From Trichomonas vaginalis G3 (lineage: Eukaryota; Parabasalia; Trichomonadida; Trichomonadidae): a DNA stretch of 64,000 nt. Made by a program: the position numbers and the translations under genes. Of the stretch, positions 10,778-20,975 are shown in pieces. The notes below the pieces were generated by a model. That model made no database searches and had not been told where the DNA came from. It saw only the letters and a list, made by a program, of their open reading frames with translations. The stretch is from NCBI RefSeq assembly GCF_026262505.1, contig NC_067207.1, positions 4,782,252 to 4,846,251 on the forward strand, written 5' to 3'. Every line of letters starts with the position of its first letter. The first letter of the stretch is position 1.

Positions 10778-11660
10778 AAAAATTTATTTTGTAAACTGTT
10801 ATTTCGGTTTTGTGAGTAAGAGCCAGAAAAGAAAACTTCATTCGTTGTGGCTGTAAATTGCTAGAAAAGGATCCTCCTATCTTGTCGTAAAATCTTAGTT
10901 GAATACCGAGGACTTGTTGAATTTGAAAAAAATCAATGGATTTCGATAGATTCTGAACACATTGAAAAAATTGAATGACGTTGAAATCAAAAATATCGAG
11001 TTTCTTTTTTACAATACCTATATAATATTATTTTATTGGGATATCACTAAAATGATGGCGTTATCAAAATAAATTTGTTATAGACCGAAAATAGATTTTT
11101 TCGGTTTTCTCTTCAAATAATTGAAAGAATGATACTATTATAGGTTTATTATATTATATAGCATATAATCATGCTATAGCCGAAAATTATAAGTTTTGAG
11201 AAGATTGAATATAACACAAATAAATTTGAATGTAAGTTAAATTGCTTGTTGTTTTTAATAGCCATTTAATGAGAAATCCAATATTGCAAAATTCAAATTG
11301 AATGATTGAAAGAACAGAAAAAGTCATTCTTTTCAATTTCGAATATGTTTCATTGTATTTATAATTATATGGCAAAGAAGATATTTAAACTTGATTTTTG
11401 AAGGAAAATTCACAAAATTGAATAAATTCAAATAATTTTTATTCAAAAATAAACTAGTTATTTGAGTTTACTACTAATTATCTATTCAAACTACAAAGTT
11501 TGTAATTTAAAATATTTTGTGAGATCAGATTGAATTAATTCAAGGTTCTTTTCAATTAATATTAATGACCATATTACGCATTTTCGAACATTCTAAACCA
11601 AATATATAAAAATGGGAGACAAATGTTAAATTTGCTAGACATGGGGGAGTTCTCTACAAA

Positions 11661-12024
11661 GTTTTAGCTCTTATCTCTAACAAAAAATTAATTTTTAAAA
11701 AAATGACCGAATACGTTTCACAGCGAGAAAAAAATAAAAGGCAAGATAGAATTTTCTAGACATAAAGAAGTTGTTTACCGAGTTTTAGCTCTTATCTCTA
11801 ACAAAAAATTAATTTTTAAAAAAATGACCGAATACGTTTCACAGCGAGAAAAAAATAAAAGGCAAGATAGAATTTTCTAGACATAAAGAAGTTGTTTACC
11901 GAGTTTTAGCTCTTATCTCTAACAAAAATTAATTTTAAAAAAATGACCGAATACGTTTCACAGCGAGAAAAAAATAAAAGGCAAGATAGAATTTTCTAGA
12001 CATAAAGAAGTTGTCTACCAAGTG
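11661..12024. repeat. 121-bp tandem repeat, three copies
   Basis: The unit begins GTTTTAGCTCTTATCTCTAA at 11661, 11782 and 11903, and includes TGACCGAATACGTTTCACAG. Copies differ by only a few bases, so the array is young. The third copy fades near 12024. No coding frame runs through it. Confidence 0.9.
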
Positions 12025-12389
12025 TCAGCTGTTACTTCTTCTCAATACTGATATAAAATAAAAATCTTTATTATTTATTTAACCTTTATTGTTTCATTAA
12101 ACTTCATTTATTTTATATTATAGTTTTATTCTTTTAGCTACTTGTAAAATAATCTAATTTTATATCATCATTTTACCGGATTATTCTTCAGTACATCGAT
12201 TGTGTATCTAAAATAATATCATTATCCTTATTCTGTTTTTTCCAAAATTCTTTTAAATATCTTTTTTGGTTAGATTACTTTATCCTTTTTACTTTTATTT
12301 TTTAATTTCAAAAAAAAAAAAATTTGGTGATTGTTCTATTCTGTTACAATGTGCATTATCATATTCTAATGAATTATTCATTACATACA

Positions 12390-12461
12390 AAAAAAAAAAA
12401 AAAAAAAAAAAAGGTAGTGGGGCCTCCAGGCACTTCGTGCCCTCTAGCCCTGAAGATGTTT
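12390..12461. repeat. Maverick 1 left terminal inverted repeat
   Basis: Poly(A) 12390-12412, then GGTAGTGGGG...GAAGATGTTT to 12461. It is inverted at 37032-37102. Inside this point the left and right ends of Maverick 1 are unrelated, so this terminal repeat is unusually short (about 72 bp) for the family. The tip itself holds a small hairpin, CCAGGCACTTCGTGCCCTCT, with GGCAC/GTGCC arms. Confidence 0.9.
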
Positions 12462-12606
12462 TTCCCAAGACCCAAGAGGAGGACCGAACCCCAGCCGACC
12501 AGCCGTTGACTTTTTTGTTTCACTTTTCACAAATTATATATGTTTTCATGTTTTGTCACTTTTCTGTCACTTTTCAGGGAAAAAACATTTTTATTATTAT
12601 ATATAA

Positions 12607-13425
12607 ATGAATTTTACAAAACCACCGTTACCCTTCTTTGGAAATAAGAGTAGATGTAAAGATATTCTATTGAGAGAACTTAAGAAACTACCGAATGGTC
12701 TAACATTTGTAGATTTGTTCGGTGGAAGTTTCTATATATCCCATTTGTGCCATACAATATTCCCAGACTCAAAGATTATATGCAATGACTTCGACAACTA
12801 TATGGACCGTCTCAAACATATACCAGACACAAACAATATATTGAAAGAGTTAAAAGAAAAGATACCTATAGGTAAGATGGAACGTATACCATTAGATAAG
12901 AAAAATATTGTGAGAGAGGTTTTGAAAAAAGCAGAATATATAGACTGGGATAGTATATCTGCTAGACTATTATATAGTGGTTCTATAAGAGTTCATGACA
13001 TTGAAACACTTATGTCAAACGTTTTATATCTTAACTATACAAATGTTTTCAAAGAGGACATAGAAAAATATATTGAGGGTATAGAGTTTGTGAGATGTCA
13101 TTGGACAGAGTTGTATGAAAAATATAAAGACAAGGAAAATGTTTTCTTTATAGTGGACCCGCCGTTCTATAACACATGCGATTTTCAATACCAAGTAGAC
13201 TGGACTTTGAGAGACTCTTTAGAAACTTTAGACGTTATACATAACCATCCATGCTTTTACTTTACATCCGATAAAAGTGGTTTGGAAACCGTTATGAGAT
13301 GGTTAGAGGACATACATGACTATGAGTTTAGATATGACAAGATAGAATATGAGAGAGGTCCTATAAACCGGAGAAAGTGTCATAACAAAGAAATTTTACT
13401 AGTAAGTAAATGTGGTTTGAAATAG
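12607..13425 (+). CDS. Dam-like DNA N6-adenine methyltransferase (Maverick 1)
   Basis: A 272-residue protein of the D12 (Dam-type) adenine methyltransferase class. Visible motifs: PFFGNKSR at residues 9-16 (motif X, SAM side), TFVDLFGGSF near 33-42 (motif I, SAM binding) and FFIVDPPFYNT near 179 (motif IV, catalytic DPPF). It would methylate adenine at N6 in DNA; 6mA and Maverick-encoded enzymes of this class have been reported in T. vaginalis. It looks whole and differs from the Maverick 2 copy by very few residues (for example H/R in RCHWTEL). It is the first gene inside the left end, and its last 16 bases overlap the next small gene. Confidence 0.92.
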   Translation: MNFTKPPLPFFGNKSRCKDILLRELKKLPNGLTFVDLFGGSFYISHLCHTIFPDSKIICNDFDNYMDRLKHIPDTNNILKELKEKIPIGKMERIPLDKKNIVREVLKKAEYIDWDSISARLLYSGSIRVHDIETLMSNVLYLNYTNVFKEDIEKYIEGIEFVRCHWTELYEKYKDKENVFFIVDPPFYNTCDFQYQVDWTLRDSLETLDVIHNHPCFYFTSDKSGLETVMRWLEDIHDYEFRYDKIEYERGPINRRKCHNKEILLVSKCGLK

Positions 13426-13541
13426 GACTACTTGTTTTAGGTTTTTTCCATTGTGTCATTTATTTATTTGACGTGGCAGAAAGATATAGAGAATATGAAG
13501 ATGAACCAATGCCTGCAAATGTCCAGTATATGTACTCGTAA
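13410..13541 (+). CDS. 43-residue single-span membrane protein (Maverick 1)
   Basis: A small frame, overlapping the methyltransferase end by 16 bases, starts MWFEIGLLVLGFFHCVIYLF, a clear hydrophobic span, followed by a charged tail with REYEDEPMP and ending MYS. The same frame is kept in Maverick 2 at 39225-39356 with only conservative changes, which supports it as a real gene. Function unknown; a small virion membrane or holin-like protein is speculation. Confidence 0.6.
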   Translation: MWFEIGLLVLGFFHCVIYLFDVAERYREYEDEPMPANVQYMYS

Positions 13542-13564
13542 GAGATATTTTTATCTAATATTAA

Positions 13565-13927
13565 ATGGACGCACAGAACTTAGCGAATGCACAGCAACCT
13601 GGACAACCAAACCCAGAGAATATTCCAAATGAAGTTAGAATACAAACTGCAATGGCAAACTATGGTCAAGTGCCAACAGATGTACAAATGCAAACTGCCA
13701 TGTCAAATGACGCTGCGTTAGGTTTGCCACCATGGTATGCAAATATGAGATGGAAAGAGTTTTATACAAACCCCGAAGTGGGATATAAACAACTTTATGC
13801 AGATGACGCGAACACAGGAGTTGACCCAGAATATGTTTTCTACCAGAGGAGAAACAGAATGTATGAGCTCCAGTTAAAAAATGCTATGGAACTCAGAAGG
13901 AAACGTAAGAGACTAGGCGGACATTAG
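13565..13927 (+). CDS. 120-residue protein of unknown function (Maverick 1)
   Basis: Starts at ATG 13565 after the promoter-like run ATATTTTTATCTAATATTAA. The N-terminal 60 residues contain a duplicated phrase (VRIQTAMANYGQVPTD / VQMQTAMSNDAALG); the C-terminus is basic (MELRRKRKRLGGH), suggesting contact with DNA. It is whole and almost identical in Maverick 2 (39380-39742). I do not recognise it. Location between the methyltransferase and an amphipathic small protein suggests a small virion or DNA-condensing protein, which is inference. Confidence 0.65.
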   Translation: MDAQNLANAQQPGQPNPENIPNEVRIQTAMANYGQVPTDVQMQTAMSNDAALGLPPWYANMRWKEFYTNPEVGYKQLYADDANTGVDPEYVFYQRRNRMYELQLKNAMELRRKRKRLGGH

Positions 13928-13944
13928 ATTTTTACATATAGTAA

Positions 13945-14185
13945 ATGGGTTTCTTCAGTAGTATTGGAAACTTCTTTCGAAATGTTGGAAGAGGTATATG
14001 GAATGGAATAAAATCTGTCGGAAGAGGAGTATGGAACGGAGTCAAAAATATTGGTAAAGAGTAGGTCAGTTCGTTGGTATTATACCTAAAGACCTGAACC
14101 AGAAGAACAAGCTCCTGTTATACAACAGCCTGAACCTGCACCACAGTCTAGTTGGCAACCAAATCCAACACCTCAACCGTATTAA
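13945..14185 (+). pseudogene. amphipathic small protein locus (Maverick 1 copy)
   Basis: Counterpart of the 80-residue protein at 39760-40002 in Maverick 2, with the same start context (TTTTTACATATAGTAA before the ATG). This copy appears broken, with about one or two interruptions. See the Maverick 2 entry for its features. Confidence 0.6.
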
Positions 14186-14189
14186 AAAA

Positions 14190-15037
14190 TTATATTTTTA
14201 CCGTTCGATAGTAGTTGTATATGAAACTAAGTTCTAAGTAAAACGCATGTATAATGGAACTATTCTCTTTCTTCCATCTGTTGTAAACCATACTTGAAAG
14301 TCTGAAATACTTCCACTCGGCGGTTCATATAACTTTGTAGGTTTTCGTAAAAGTCATTTGCCAAGCATAAAAAAGAGTTTTGTGCACCAGAAAATGAAGC
14401 ATGAACTATAATAGCATCTGAGTCGAAAACATTTTCATATGTTCCATTAGGGTTTTCGACTTCATAAAAGTCCGGGTGTACTGGATATTCTGCAGGCTGA
14501 TTTAACATCCTCATAAATCTATACCATGCCAAGTTGTTATATTTTGTAGAAATATAAACGTTTTCTCCAAGGTCTTCTATTCTATTGATTTTAACAGTTG
14601 CATTTTTCCTGTCATATATAATATCGAGATGGTACTCTCCCTCGTCAATGTTATACTGGTTTGCATATTCGATATAGATGTCGTTTATTTTTTCTTGAAA
14701 AGCTTGAAGAGTTGTTTCTAAGTTTACAAGCAAATTCACTTGTAAAAAGTTTTCCCTGTTCAAATTTCTCATACGTACGTTTTTCTTTGTTATAGTATCG
14801 AACTTCAAAACCGACTGTAAATGGGAAACCATGTATGGCTTCTGAAATGAACTTCATTCTACGAAAGCCAATAGCTTTTGTGACAGATGGGTCTCTTAAC
14901 CATCTTAACGGGTAGTCAAAACGATAGCCTTCATGCTTTACGGTCTCTGTCTCAAACTTTTGACCGACATTCGTAAAAAGTTCATCTAATGGTTTAGTTG
15001 TAGCAACTCTTGAATTTTCTTTTTCTATTGAAAGCAT
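14190..15037 (-). pseudogene. virion-like protein A locus (Maverick 1 copy)
   Basis: Counterpart of the whole 282-residue protein at 40007-40855 in Maverick 2; here it is broken, in about two or three pieces. It is transcribed away from the tail-fibre gene, sharing an 18-base AT-rich divergent promoter with TCTAGA at its centre (15038-15055). A paralogue lies at 18659-19514 on the other strand. Confidence 0.7.
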
Positions 15038-15055
15038 ATTTTATCTAGAATAAAA
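15038..15055. promoter_or_regulatory. divergent promoter with TCTAGA core (Maverick 1)
   Basis: Only 18 bases, ATTTTATCTAGAATAAAA, separate two divergent start codons, so both promoters must lie here or inside the genes. The identical arrangement is at 40856-40873. TCTA within AT-rich flanks is the known late promoter of the mavirus virophage and its host virus CroV; use of the same motif here is inference. Confidence 0.5.
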
Positions 15056-16386
15056 ATGTCAAATGAAACAGCGTCTATGAGAGAAATACAACACAACCGA
15101 CAACTCATTATACAAGCTCTAAATAAGAACACAACAAACTTTTCAAACTATTCTAAGATATCTGAGTCATTGAAAGAAGGAAACTTAAAACTGACTTTAA
15201 ACCCAATGACAGATGAGTTTCTATTTCAAGACAATAAGAACAATACTGTCTGTATAAATCCAACAAAAGGAACTTTAAACGAGAAACCTATAAAAGAACT
15301 TCTTTTGAAAGCAGATGTTGACAACAAAGCAGACAAAACATATGTAGACGATGCAATAGCAAAAGAAGAAGAAAGAGCTGACAAAGCTTATGCAACAAAA
15401 GAACATACTCATCCTGAACTAGCAGACAAAACATATGTTGACAATAAAATGTCAAGTGAAGTGACAAGAGCTGAAAACGAATATTCTAAAAAGACTCATA
15501 TACATACCATTGCAAATATTACAAACTTACAAGAAACCTTAAACAGTAAAAGTGCCGTTGGACATACACATACCATTGCAAATATTACAAACTTACAAGA
15601 AACCTTAAACAGTAAAAGTGCCGTTGGACATACACATACATCTTCTGAAATAACAGACTTAAACGTTAGCCTTGAGAAGAAAGCAGACAAGAACCATACA
15701 CATACAAGTTTTACAACTGTTGCTATAGAAAGTATTGAAGGAACGGTTGAAGAAACTGGTGGGATGCATTATATTGTAAACCTCCTAACTTTCCACAAGG
15801 TTTAACATCGGATGACGACATAACGACGATGAGAAACATTAGATGTAAAGATGTTTATGTCATGAAGGATGAACATAATATTAAATTCACTGCTCAAGAT
15901 TTATATGAGAAGAAAGCAGACAAAACAGAGCTTCAAACATTAAAGACGGAAATACTTCAAACATTATATCCTATAGGCTCTATTTATACGTCAATGAACT
16001 CTACCAGACCAGAAGTAGTACTTGGTTTTGGAACTTGGACTCAAATAGTCGACAGGTTTTTGTATTGTGCAAACTCTTCAAAGGAAACAGGTGGAAGTAA
16101 AACGATTTCAGGTGAAAACTTACCTGCGCACAGTCACTACATAGATTTAAGTACATCTCAAGCAGGTTGGCATAGTCATAGATATTGGAATTGGTCAGCA
16201 ATGACAAAAGGTAAAGGATATGATGTTAAAGACAACGTTCAGTTTGCTATAAATTGTTACTGGAGTAACACTGAGGGAGGAGGAAACCATACACATCGCG
16301 TTTCAGGATATACGCAAACAACCGGACAAAGTAAAGACTACATGCCACCTTACATGACAGTTTACGCATGGTATAGAATTGCTTAG
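15056..16386 (+). pseudogene. phage-type tail fibre / collar protein locus (Maverick 1)
   Basis: N-terminal part with coiled-coil segments, then two 22-residue repeats of the form HTIANITNLQETLNSKSAVG with an HTH signature as in caudovirus tail fibres (15505-15640). The C-terminal piece begins YPIGSIYTSMNSTRPEVVLG and contains GTWTQIVDRFL, ENLPAHSHYI, GNHTHRVSG and ends YMPPYMTVYAWYRIA, the classic pattern of phage baseplate/tail-fibre tips (gp10 C-terminal type). The likely role is receptor binding by the virion. Broken, about one interruption. Its end overlaps the integrase stop by three bases on the opposite strand. Confidence 0.85.
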
Positions 16387-17336
16387 TCGTCATTTTCAAC
16401 TTCTTTAGCATATTCGTCAGGAGTTGTCTTATATTTGTTAGGAACTGTCTTTGAAAGTATACCACCTTGAACTTTGACAAGTTTGAAACGAGGTCTGACA
16501 ATAGTAGTTTTATCTTCTGCTTGCAGTCTGTACATTTTGCCATGTTTGCCTAAAACTTCATAATATTCTCTTGTATACTTTCTTCTATTTTTACGAACAC
16601 GAATGTGAGTACCTGTCGGGTTCCCATTGTTGTCATAGTCAATAGTATTTTCATATGGGTCGCGTTTGGGTATTTCTATTTTTACTTTGTCACCTTTCTG
16701 AAGTTTGAAGCCCGGCATTCTTTCTTGTTTGTCTCTTTTGACTAAATTATTAATATATAGTCTTTCTCTAAGTCAGGGTTGTTTTTCATTTCTTCGGGGG
16801 AGTGGTTTCCCAAACCTTTGTTTACGGCTATTGTAAATATTTAAAACTTGTCTCATCTTTGCCATGGAGAAGTGTCTATATTTGTCGTCATATGACATTT
16901 CATTTGCTTCACCACCTTGTGGTTGTTTAAGTCTCTTAACATTTTTATACATCCGTCAATGACACCAAGAGCAGAATGGTTTTTGGTCGACAATGAAATA
17001 TTGGTTTACATTTTTTGAACGCAGATAGTTTTTAATATCGTCTGATTTGAAAGAACTTTCACAGTCAGATGTCAGTTTTGTTGGATGTATTTGTCAACGA
17101 ATATTGTCAAAGCTGCTAAGATATCTAAAATATTTTTGGACTGTAATGGTATGGCTTCACAGTATCTTGTTTTTGACCGACAAATATTAGCCAGTATGGT
17201 GGTCCATCTGTTCTAACTCTCGGAATGTTTTCCAAGATATCCATAAACCAAGCATTTGGGTTGAACTAAAGATTTTTACCATGAGTGCTTTTTTTTGTTG
17301 CCTTAGAAACATAGGGGTCCTTGTTTGGATTCGTCA
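16383..17336 (-). pseudogene. Maverick retrovirus-type integrase locus (Maverick 1)
   Basis: The stretch at 16383-16718 is the basic C-terminal domain (KLQKGDKVKIEIPKRDPYEN, then RVRKNRRKYTREYYEV), and the upstream part carries the rve catalytic core as in Maverick 2. The enzyme inserts the element and makes the 6-bp target duplication seen at its ends. This copy is broken in several places and is more decayed than the Maverick 2 copy. Confidence 0.85.
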
Positions 17337-17353
17337 TTTTTTAACCCATAAGA

Positions 17354-17755
17354 AATGGGTTTATTTGGCGCGTTAGCAGGAGTTGCATCCAGATTTTTGC
17401 CCGCAGTGGGAACAATAGCCAGAGGTGTATTTGAGTTGGAAGGAAGATTTGAGTACATTAGGTATACTTAAAGAGAAAGCACAACCTATTATACAAACTG
17501 TACAGAAAGGTTGGGATGTAGCACGAGATGCAACAAATCTTATTCCAAATCCTGAAACAAGAGAAAAGTTCAAGGATGGATGGACAATGTAGGAAGACAA
17601 GCAGGAAACTATTATAACAAAGCAAATGACTACTATAACCAAGCAGGACACTATATGGACCAAGGTGAAAGATTCTTTAACAGAGGATATAACCATGCAC
17701 AACAGTGGGTAAACAATAACCAACCTCAACGCCTCAAACGTGGGAATGTAAAATT
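17354..17755 (+). pseudogene. small hydrophobic/Asn-Tyr-rich protein locus (Maverick 1)
   Basis: Counterpart of 43306-43709. It begins with MGLFGALAGV, a hydrophobic N-terminus, and continues in a Tyr/Asn/Gln-rich helical part with a repeated YNKAND/YNQAGHY motif. It starts 17 bases from the divergent integrase start. Broken, with two or so interruptions in this copy. Confidence 0.6.
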
Positions 17756-17770
17756 TTTTACTGAGATGAA

Positions 17771-17935
17771 ATGAACAATACAGCATTGAGACAAAATGGG
17801 TTCAAGATGGATTTGTCGGCTTCCAGCAGTTACACAACGTGTTTGTCAAGTTCTTCCTATACCTCAGGAAGTTTTAGACCGACTTAAAAACAACAACAAC
17901 CAGTTGAAAACAAACAAACTAAATTTTTACTGAGA
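17771..17935 (+). pseudogene. 50-residue protein locus (Maverick 1)
   Basis: Counterpart of the whole 50-residue frame at 43729-43881 of Maverick 2, here broken. Preceded by the TTTTTTACTGAGATGAA promoter-like motif that also precedes the next gene. Confidence 0.5.
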
Positions 17936-17940
17936 TGAAA

Positions 17941-18523
17941 TGACCGAAGAAGTTGAAACGGTAGATTTGACACCACAAACAAAAAGTTCAGAACCATTGT
18001 CAAAACCTGTCAAAGAACTTACAGATGAAGAAAAAATTCAATAATAGAAAGTGCCAGGTCTGGAAATACAAACCCTAACTATAAAGTCACTTTTCATAAA
18101 AATGGAACGGCAAGTATCTCAAAAAAGAAACAGACTCTCACAAATAAAATATTGAAGTCTGAAGGAGCTTTCGAGACAACAGATGGAAAAGTTTACTTCA
18201 CTGACCAACAGTTCATTATAGAACATCTCATTGACTTAGAGTCGAAATATTCTAAACTTTACAACAAACACAAAAAGTTGAAAGGAAAACAAAAACAAAT
18301 GGCATATGATATTTATGAAGATGTTGACGACACAACTGTTCCTGCAAGTGAAGTAAAGTCAGAGGAACCGAAAAGTGACGAAAAACCGATAGAAGAAGAA
18401 AAACCAAAAACTGAAGATAAACCAAAACCAAAGTTTAGTTTCCAAACTAAACCAAGTCAACCTTCATTAGCTGGTATGGGTTGGCGTCAAAGACTTATGG
18501 CAGCAGGCGGTTATGTAAAGTAA
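17941..18523 (+). pseudogene. acidic, lysine/glutamate-rich protein locus (Maverick 1)
   Basis: Begins MTEEVETVDLTPQT; the longest clean frame is 18152-18523. It has a helical middle (LIDLESKYSKLYNKHKKLKG), a low-complexity acidic stretch (KSEEPKSDEKPIEEEKPKTE) and a conserved C-terminus (SLAGMGWRQRLMAAGGYVK). Broken, about two interruptions. A 240-bp piece of the same gene lies inverted near the right end of this element at 36613-36873. Unknown function. Confidence 0.6.
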
Positions 18524-18658
18524 AGAAAAAAAATATTTTTTTATTTTATTTGAAATGTACGCTGAGTTTGTTGGAGAAGACCGTTGGGAAACTTGTTTAT
18601 TAGATGAGAAATATGAAGTAAAAACGTTTTTTAAACCATATATTTTTACATATATTAA

Positions 18659-19514
18659 ATGCTTCAGGTTGAAAAACAAAGAACAAAAGTAGCAGATACA
18701 AAACCGTTAGACTATATCTTTACAAATGCTGGTAGGACTATATCAGATGAAGAAATTTCATCCCGAGCTTACAGGTTTGACTATCCAATTCGTTGGCTTC
18801 AAAGTCCTTCAGATGCAAAGGCAATAGGATTTAGAAGAGTTTTGTTTTCAAATAGAACTAACGCGTTTATGTTCGCAGTATATTTTCATGGGCAGTATAA
18901 AGGTCCATTTCAATAGACAGATTTGATGAAATGAGGATCTTTACAGTTCGTTCAGACGAAAGTCTTGAAAAAACTCTAAATGACTTTCAAACTCAAATAA
19001 ACAAATACTATTGGGAATTTCAAGAAAAATACGCCTCTTTACTAAATGGAACATACTATCTGAAACTAGAATATGACAAGATGAACTCCACCGTTTCATT
19101 TCAAAAGATTGAAATTAACCCTCCAAGAGATACGGAGTTTTTATTTTGGGGAGTAGACAAACGTTCTTGGGCACAATTTCTTCGGTTACTAAACCAGAAC
19201 GAACCATTACACCAGATGGTCCATTTCAATTTATACTTCCACCAGCAGATTTGACAGTTTATAGAAACGTGTTTGACCCTCAAAATGTTATGTGTCATGC
19301 AAGTTTCAGTTCAAGCAACAATAGTTTTCTATGTATTGGTAAGGACGTTTATGACTTTGCTTCTAAATTCTACGAACCACCTAGTAACAGTTTCTCTGAC
19401 TTTCAAGTTTGGTTCACAACAAATGGTGTGCAGCATATAATACCATTGTACTATGACTTTTATCTCGAATTGTCTTTCATATATAACTACGGAAAAGTGC
19501 TGAAAAAGTATTGA
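18659..19514 (+). pseudogene. virion-like protein B locus (Maverick 1), paralogue of protein A
   Basis: N-terminal piece has TKPLDYIFTNAGRTISDEEI and RFDYPIRWLQSPSDAKAIGF; protein A has TKPLDELFTNVGQ and RFDYPLRWLRDPSVTKAIGF at the same places. The C-terminal pieces of A and B share NSFLC, then PPS-SDFQVWFTT-G and YLELSFIYNY. A and B are therefore ancient duplicates placed on opposite strands around the fibre and integrase. The domain pattern suggests a structural virion protein, which is inference. Broken, two or three pieces. Confidence 0.7.
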
Positions 19515-20975
19515 AAAATAAAGTTTAGGTGAAGTGGTGCGATCTCACCTCTTTTCTCACCTGTTTTTTCACCCGTTGAATTTTCATGAATTTCCTTAAG
19601 ATAGAAAAAAGTGAGTTAAAATGAGATTTTTATCGTTGTGGTCGACGGTTAAGCCACAAACGAATGTCCGACGGTTAAGCCACAAACGAATGTCCGACGT
19701 ACCACCAAAAAATATATTTTAGGTGAAGTGGTGAGATCTCACCTGTTTTCTCACCTGTTTTCTCACCTGTTTTCTCACCTGTTGAATTTTCATGAATTTT
19801 GTGCTGAAAACATAGCACAAAAATACTTTTAGGTGAAGTGGTGAGATCTCACCTGTTTTCTCACCTGTTTTCTCACCTCTTGAATTTTGTTGCTGAATTC
19901 GGCAAAAATATATTTTAGGGTAGATGGTTTTTAGGTGTCACCAGGTCCCTCGGTCCCTCGGTCCCTCGGTTAAACGAACTTCTCTGAAAAAGTGTGACAA
20001 CATGACATTTAGACAACAACACAGGAAATAAACTTCTTCGTATATGTTTTGTCAAGACTTCTTCGTAAATGTTTTGTCACCCGTTGAATTTTGTATAAAA
20101 AGCAACCGCCGGAATTCCGGCGGTTGGTATATTCTTCACAAAATGCTTGTTTTGTCATGACTTCATCGTATATGTTTTGAAGAACTGAAGGTGTCACCAG
20201 GTCCCTCGGTCCCTCAGTCCCTCGGTCATTTTAACTTCTCTGAAAAAGTGTGACAACATGACATTTTGACAACAGTCCAGGAAATAAACTTCTTCTTCGT
20301 AAATGTTTTGTCAAGACTTCTTCGTATATGTTTTTGTCAAGACTTCTTCGTATATGTTTTTGTCAAGGTTTCATCGTATATGTTTTGTCAAGGTTTCATC
20401 GTATATGTTTTGTCAAGACTTCTTCGTATATGTTTTTGTCAAGGTTTCATCGTAAATGTTTTGTCATGACTTCTTCGTAAATGTTTTGTCAAGACTTCTT
20501 CATCGTAAATGTTTTGTCATGACTTCTTCATCGTAAATGTTTTGTCATGACTTCTTCATCGTAATGAGCGTAAAGGACCCAAAAATAAAGTTTAGGTGAA
20601 GAGGTGCGATCTCACCTCCTTTTTCACCTGTTTTTTCACCTGTTGAATTTTCATGACTTCTTCATCGTATATGTTTTGTCAAGACTTCTTCGTATATGTT
20701 TTTGTCAAGGTTTCATCGTAAATGTTTTGTCAAGGTTTCATCGTACATGTTTTGTCATGACTTCATCGTATATGTTTTGTCACCCGTTGAATTTTGTATA
20801 AAAAGCAACCCGCGGAATTCCGGCGGTTGGTATATTCTTCACAAAAATGCTTGTTTTGAGGTCGAGCCACTTTTGGCTCCACCGTATTTTTCAACCAAAA
20901 CTCATGAATTTTCCCGAAATAAAAAATAAAGTTAGTTTTTTTTAAAAAAATATTTTTTATTTTTATTGTAAGAAC
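19515..20975. repeat. repeat archipelago (Maverick 1, left arm, upstream)
   Basis: No gene. It is made of interspersed short repeats: AGGTGAgatcTCACCT palindromes with trains of TTTTCTCACCTG; trains of GACTTCTTCGTATATGTTTT; 9-base GTCCCTCG trains; and two copies of the palindrome with half-site CAACCGCCGGAA (20103-20126 perfect; 20806-20829 with one rearranged base pair). A phrase ATGTCCGACGTACCACC, the start of another gene of these elements, sits at about 19692. Frames such as those at 20266-20469 are only translations of the repeats. Confidence 0.85.
20921..20975 (+). promoter_or_regulatory. conserved AT-rich upstream module of the KilA-N/304-residue genes
   Basis: The run AATAAAGTTAGTTTTTTTTA, then AAAAAAATATTTTTTATTTT, then TGTAAGAAC immediately precedes the ATG. 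The same module, with small changes, precedes starts at 23604, 24308, 26296 (reverse), 28564 (reverse), 30191 (reverse, partial), 47119, 49753 and 51084, and nothing else in the window. Such restriction to one gene class points to a shared promoter, perhaps early-phase. Confidence 0.65.

Larger units (their letters stand above)
9614..12389. other. 2.8-kb gene-free host DNA before Maverick 1
   Basis: No convincing gene on either strand. It contains a possible 1.05-kb element bounded by 13-bp inverted repeats (9726-10777), a 37-bp direct repeat pair, and a three-copy 121-bp tandem repeat (11661-12024), each listed separately. The open frame at 12266-12610 crosses the Maverick boundary and is not a gene. 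The last six bases, 12384-12389, are the left copy of the Maverick 1 target duplication. Confidence 0.5.

Noticed and set aside
12266-12610. 114-codon frame crossing into the Maverick left end
   Set aside because: It runs through the poly(A) tract and the terminal repeat, so it cannot be one gene.
20266-20469. Cys/Phe/Arg-rich frames (also 20604-20929, 28610-28935, 30530-30751) that look like membrane proteins
   Set aside because: They are translations of GTTTTGTCAAGACTTCTTCG-type repeats, mirrored in both arms.
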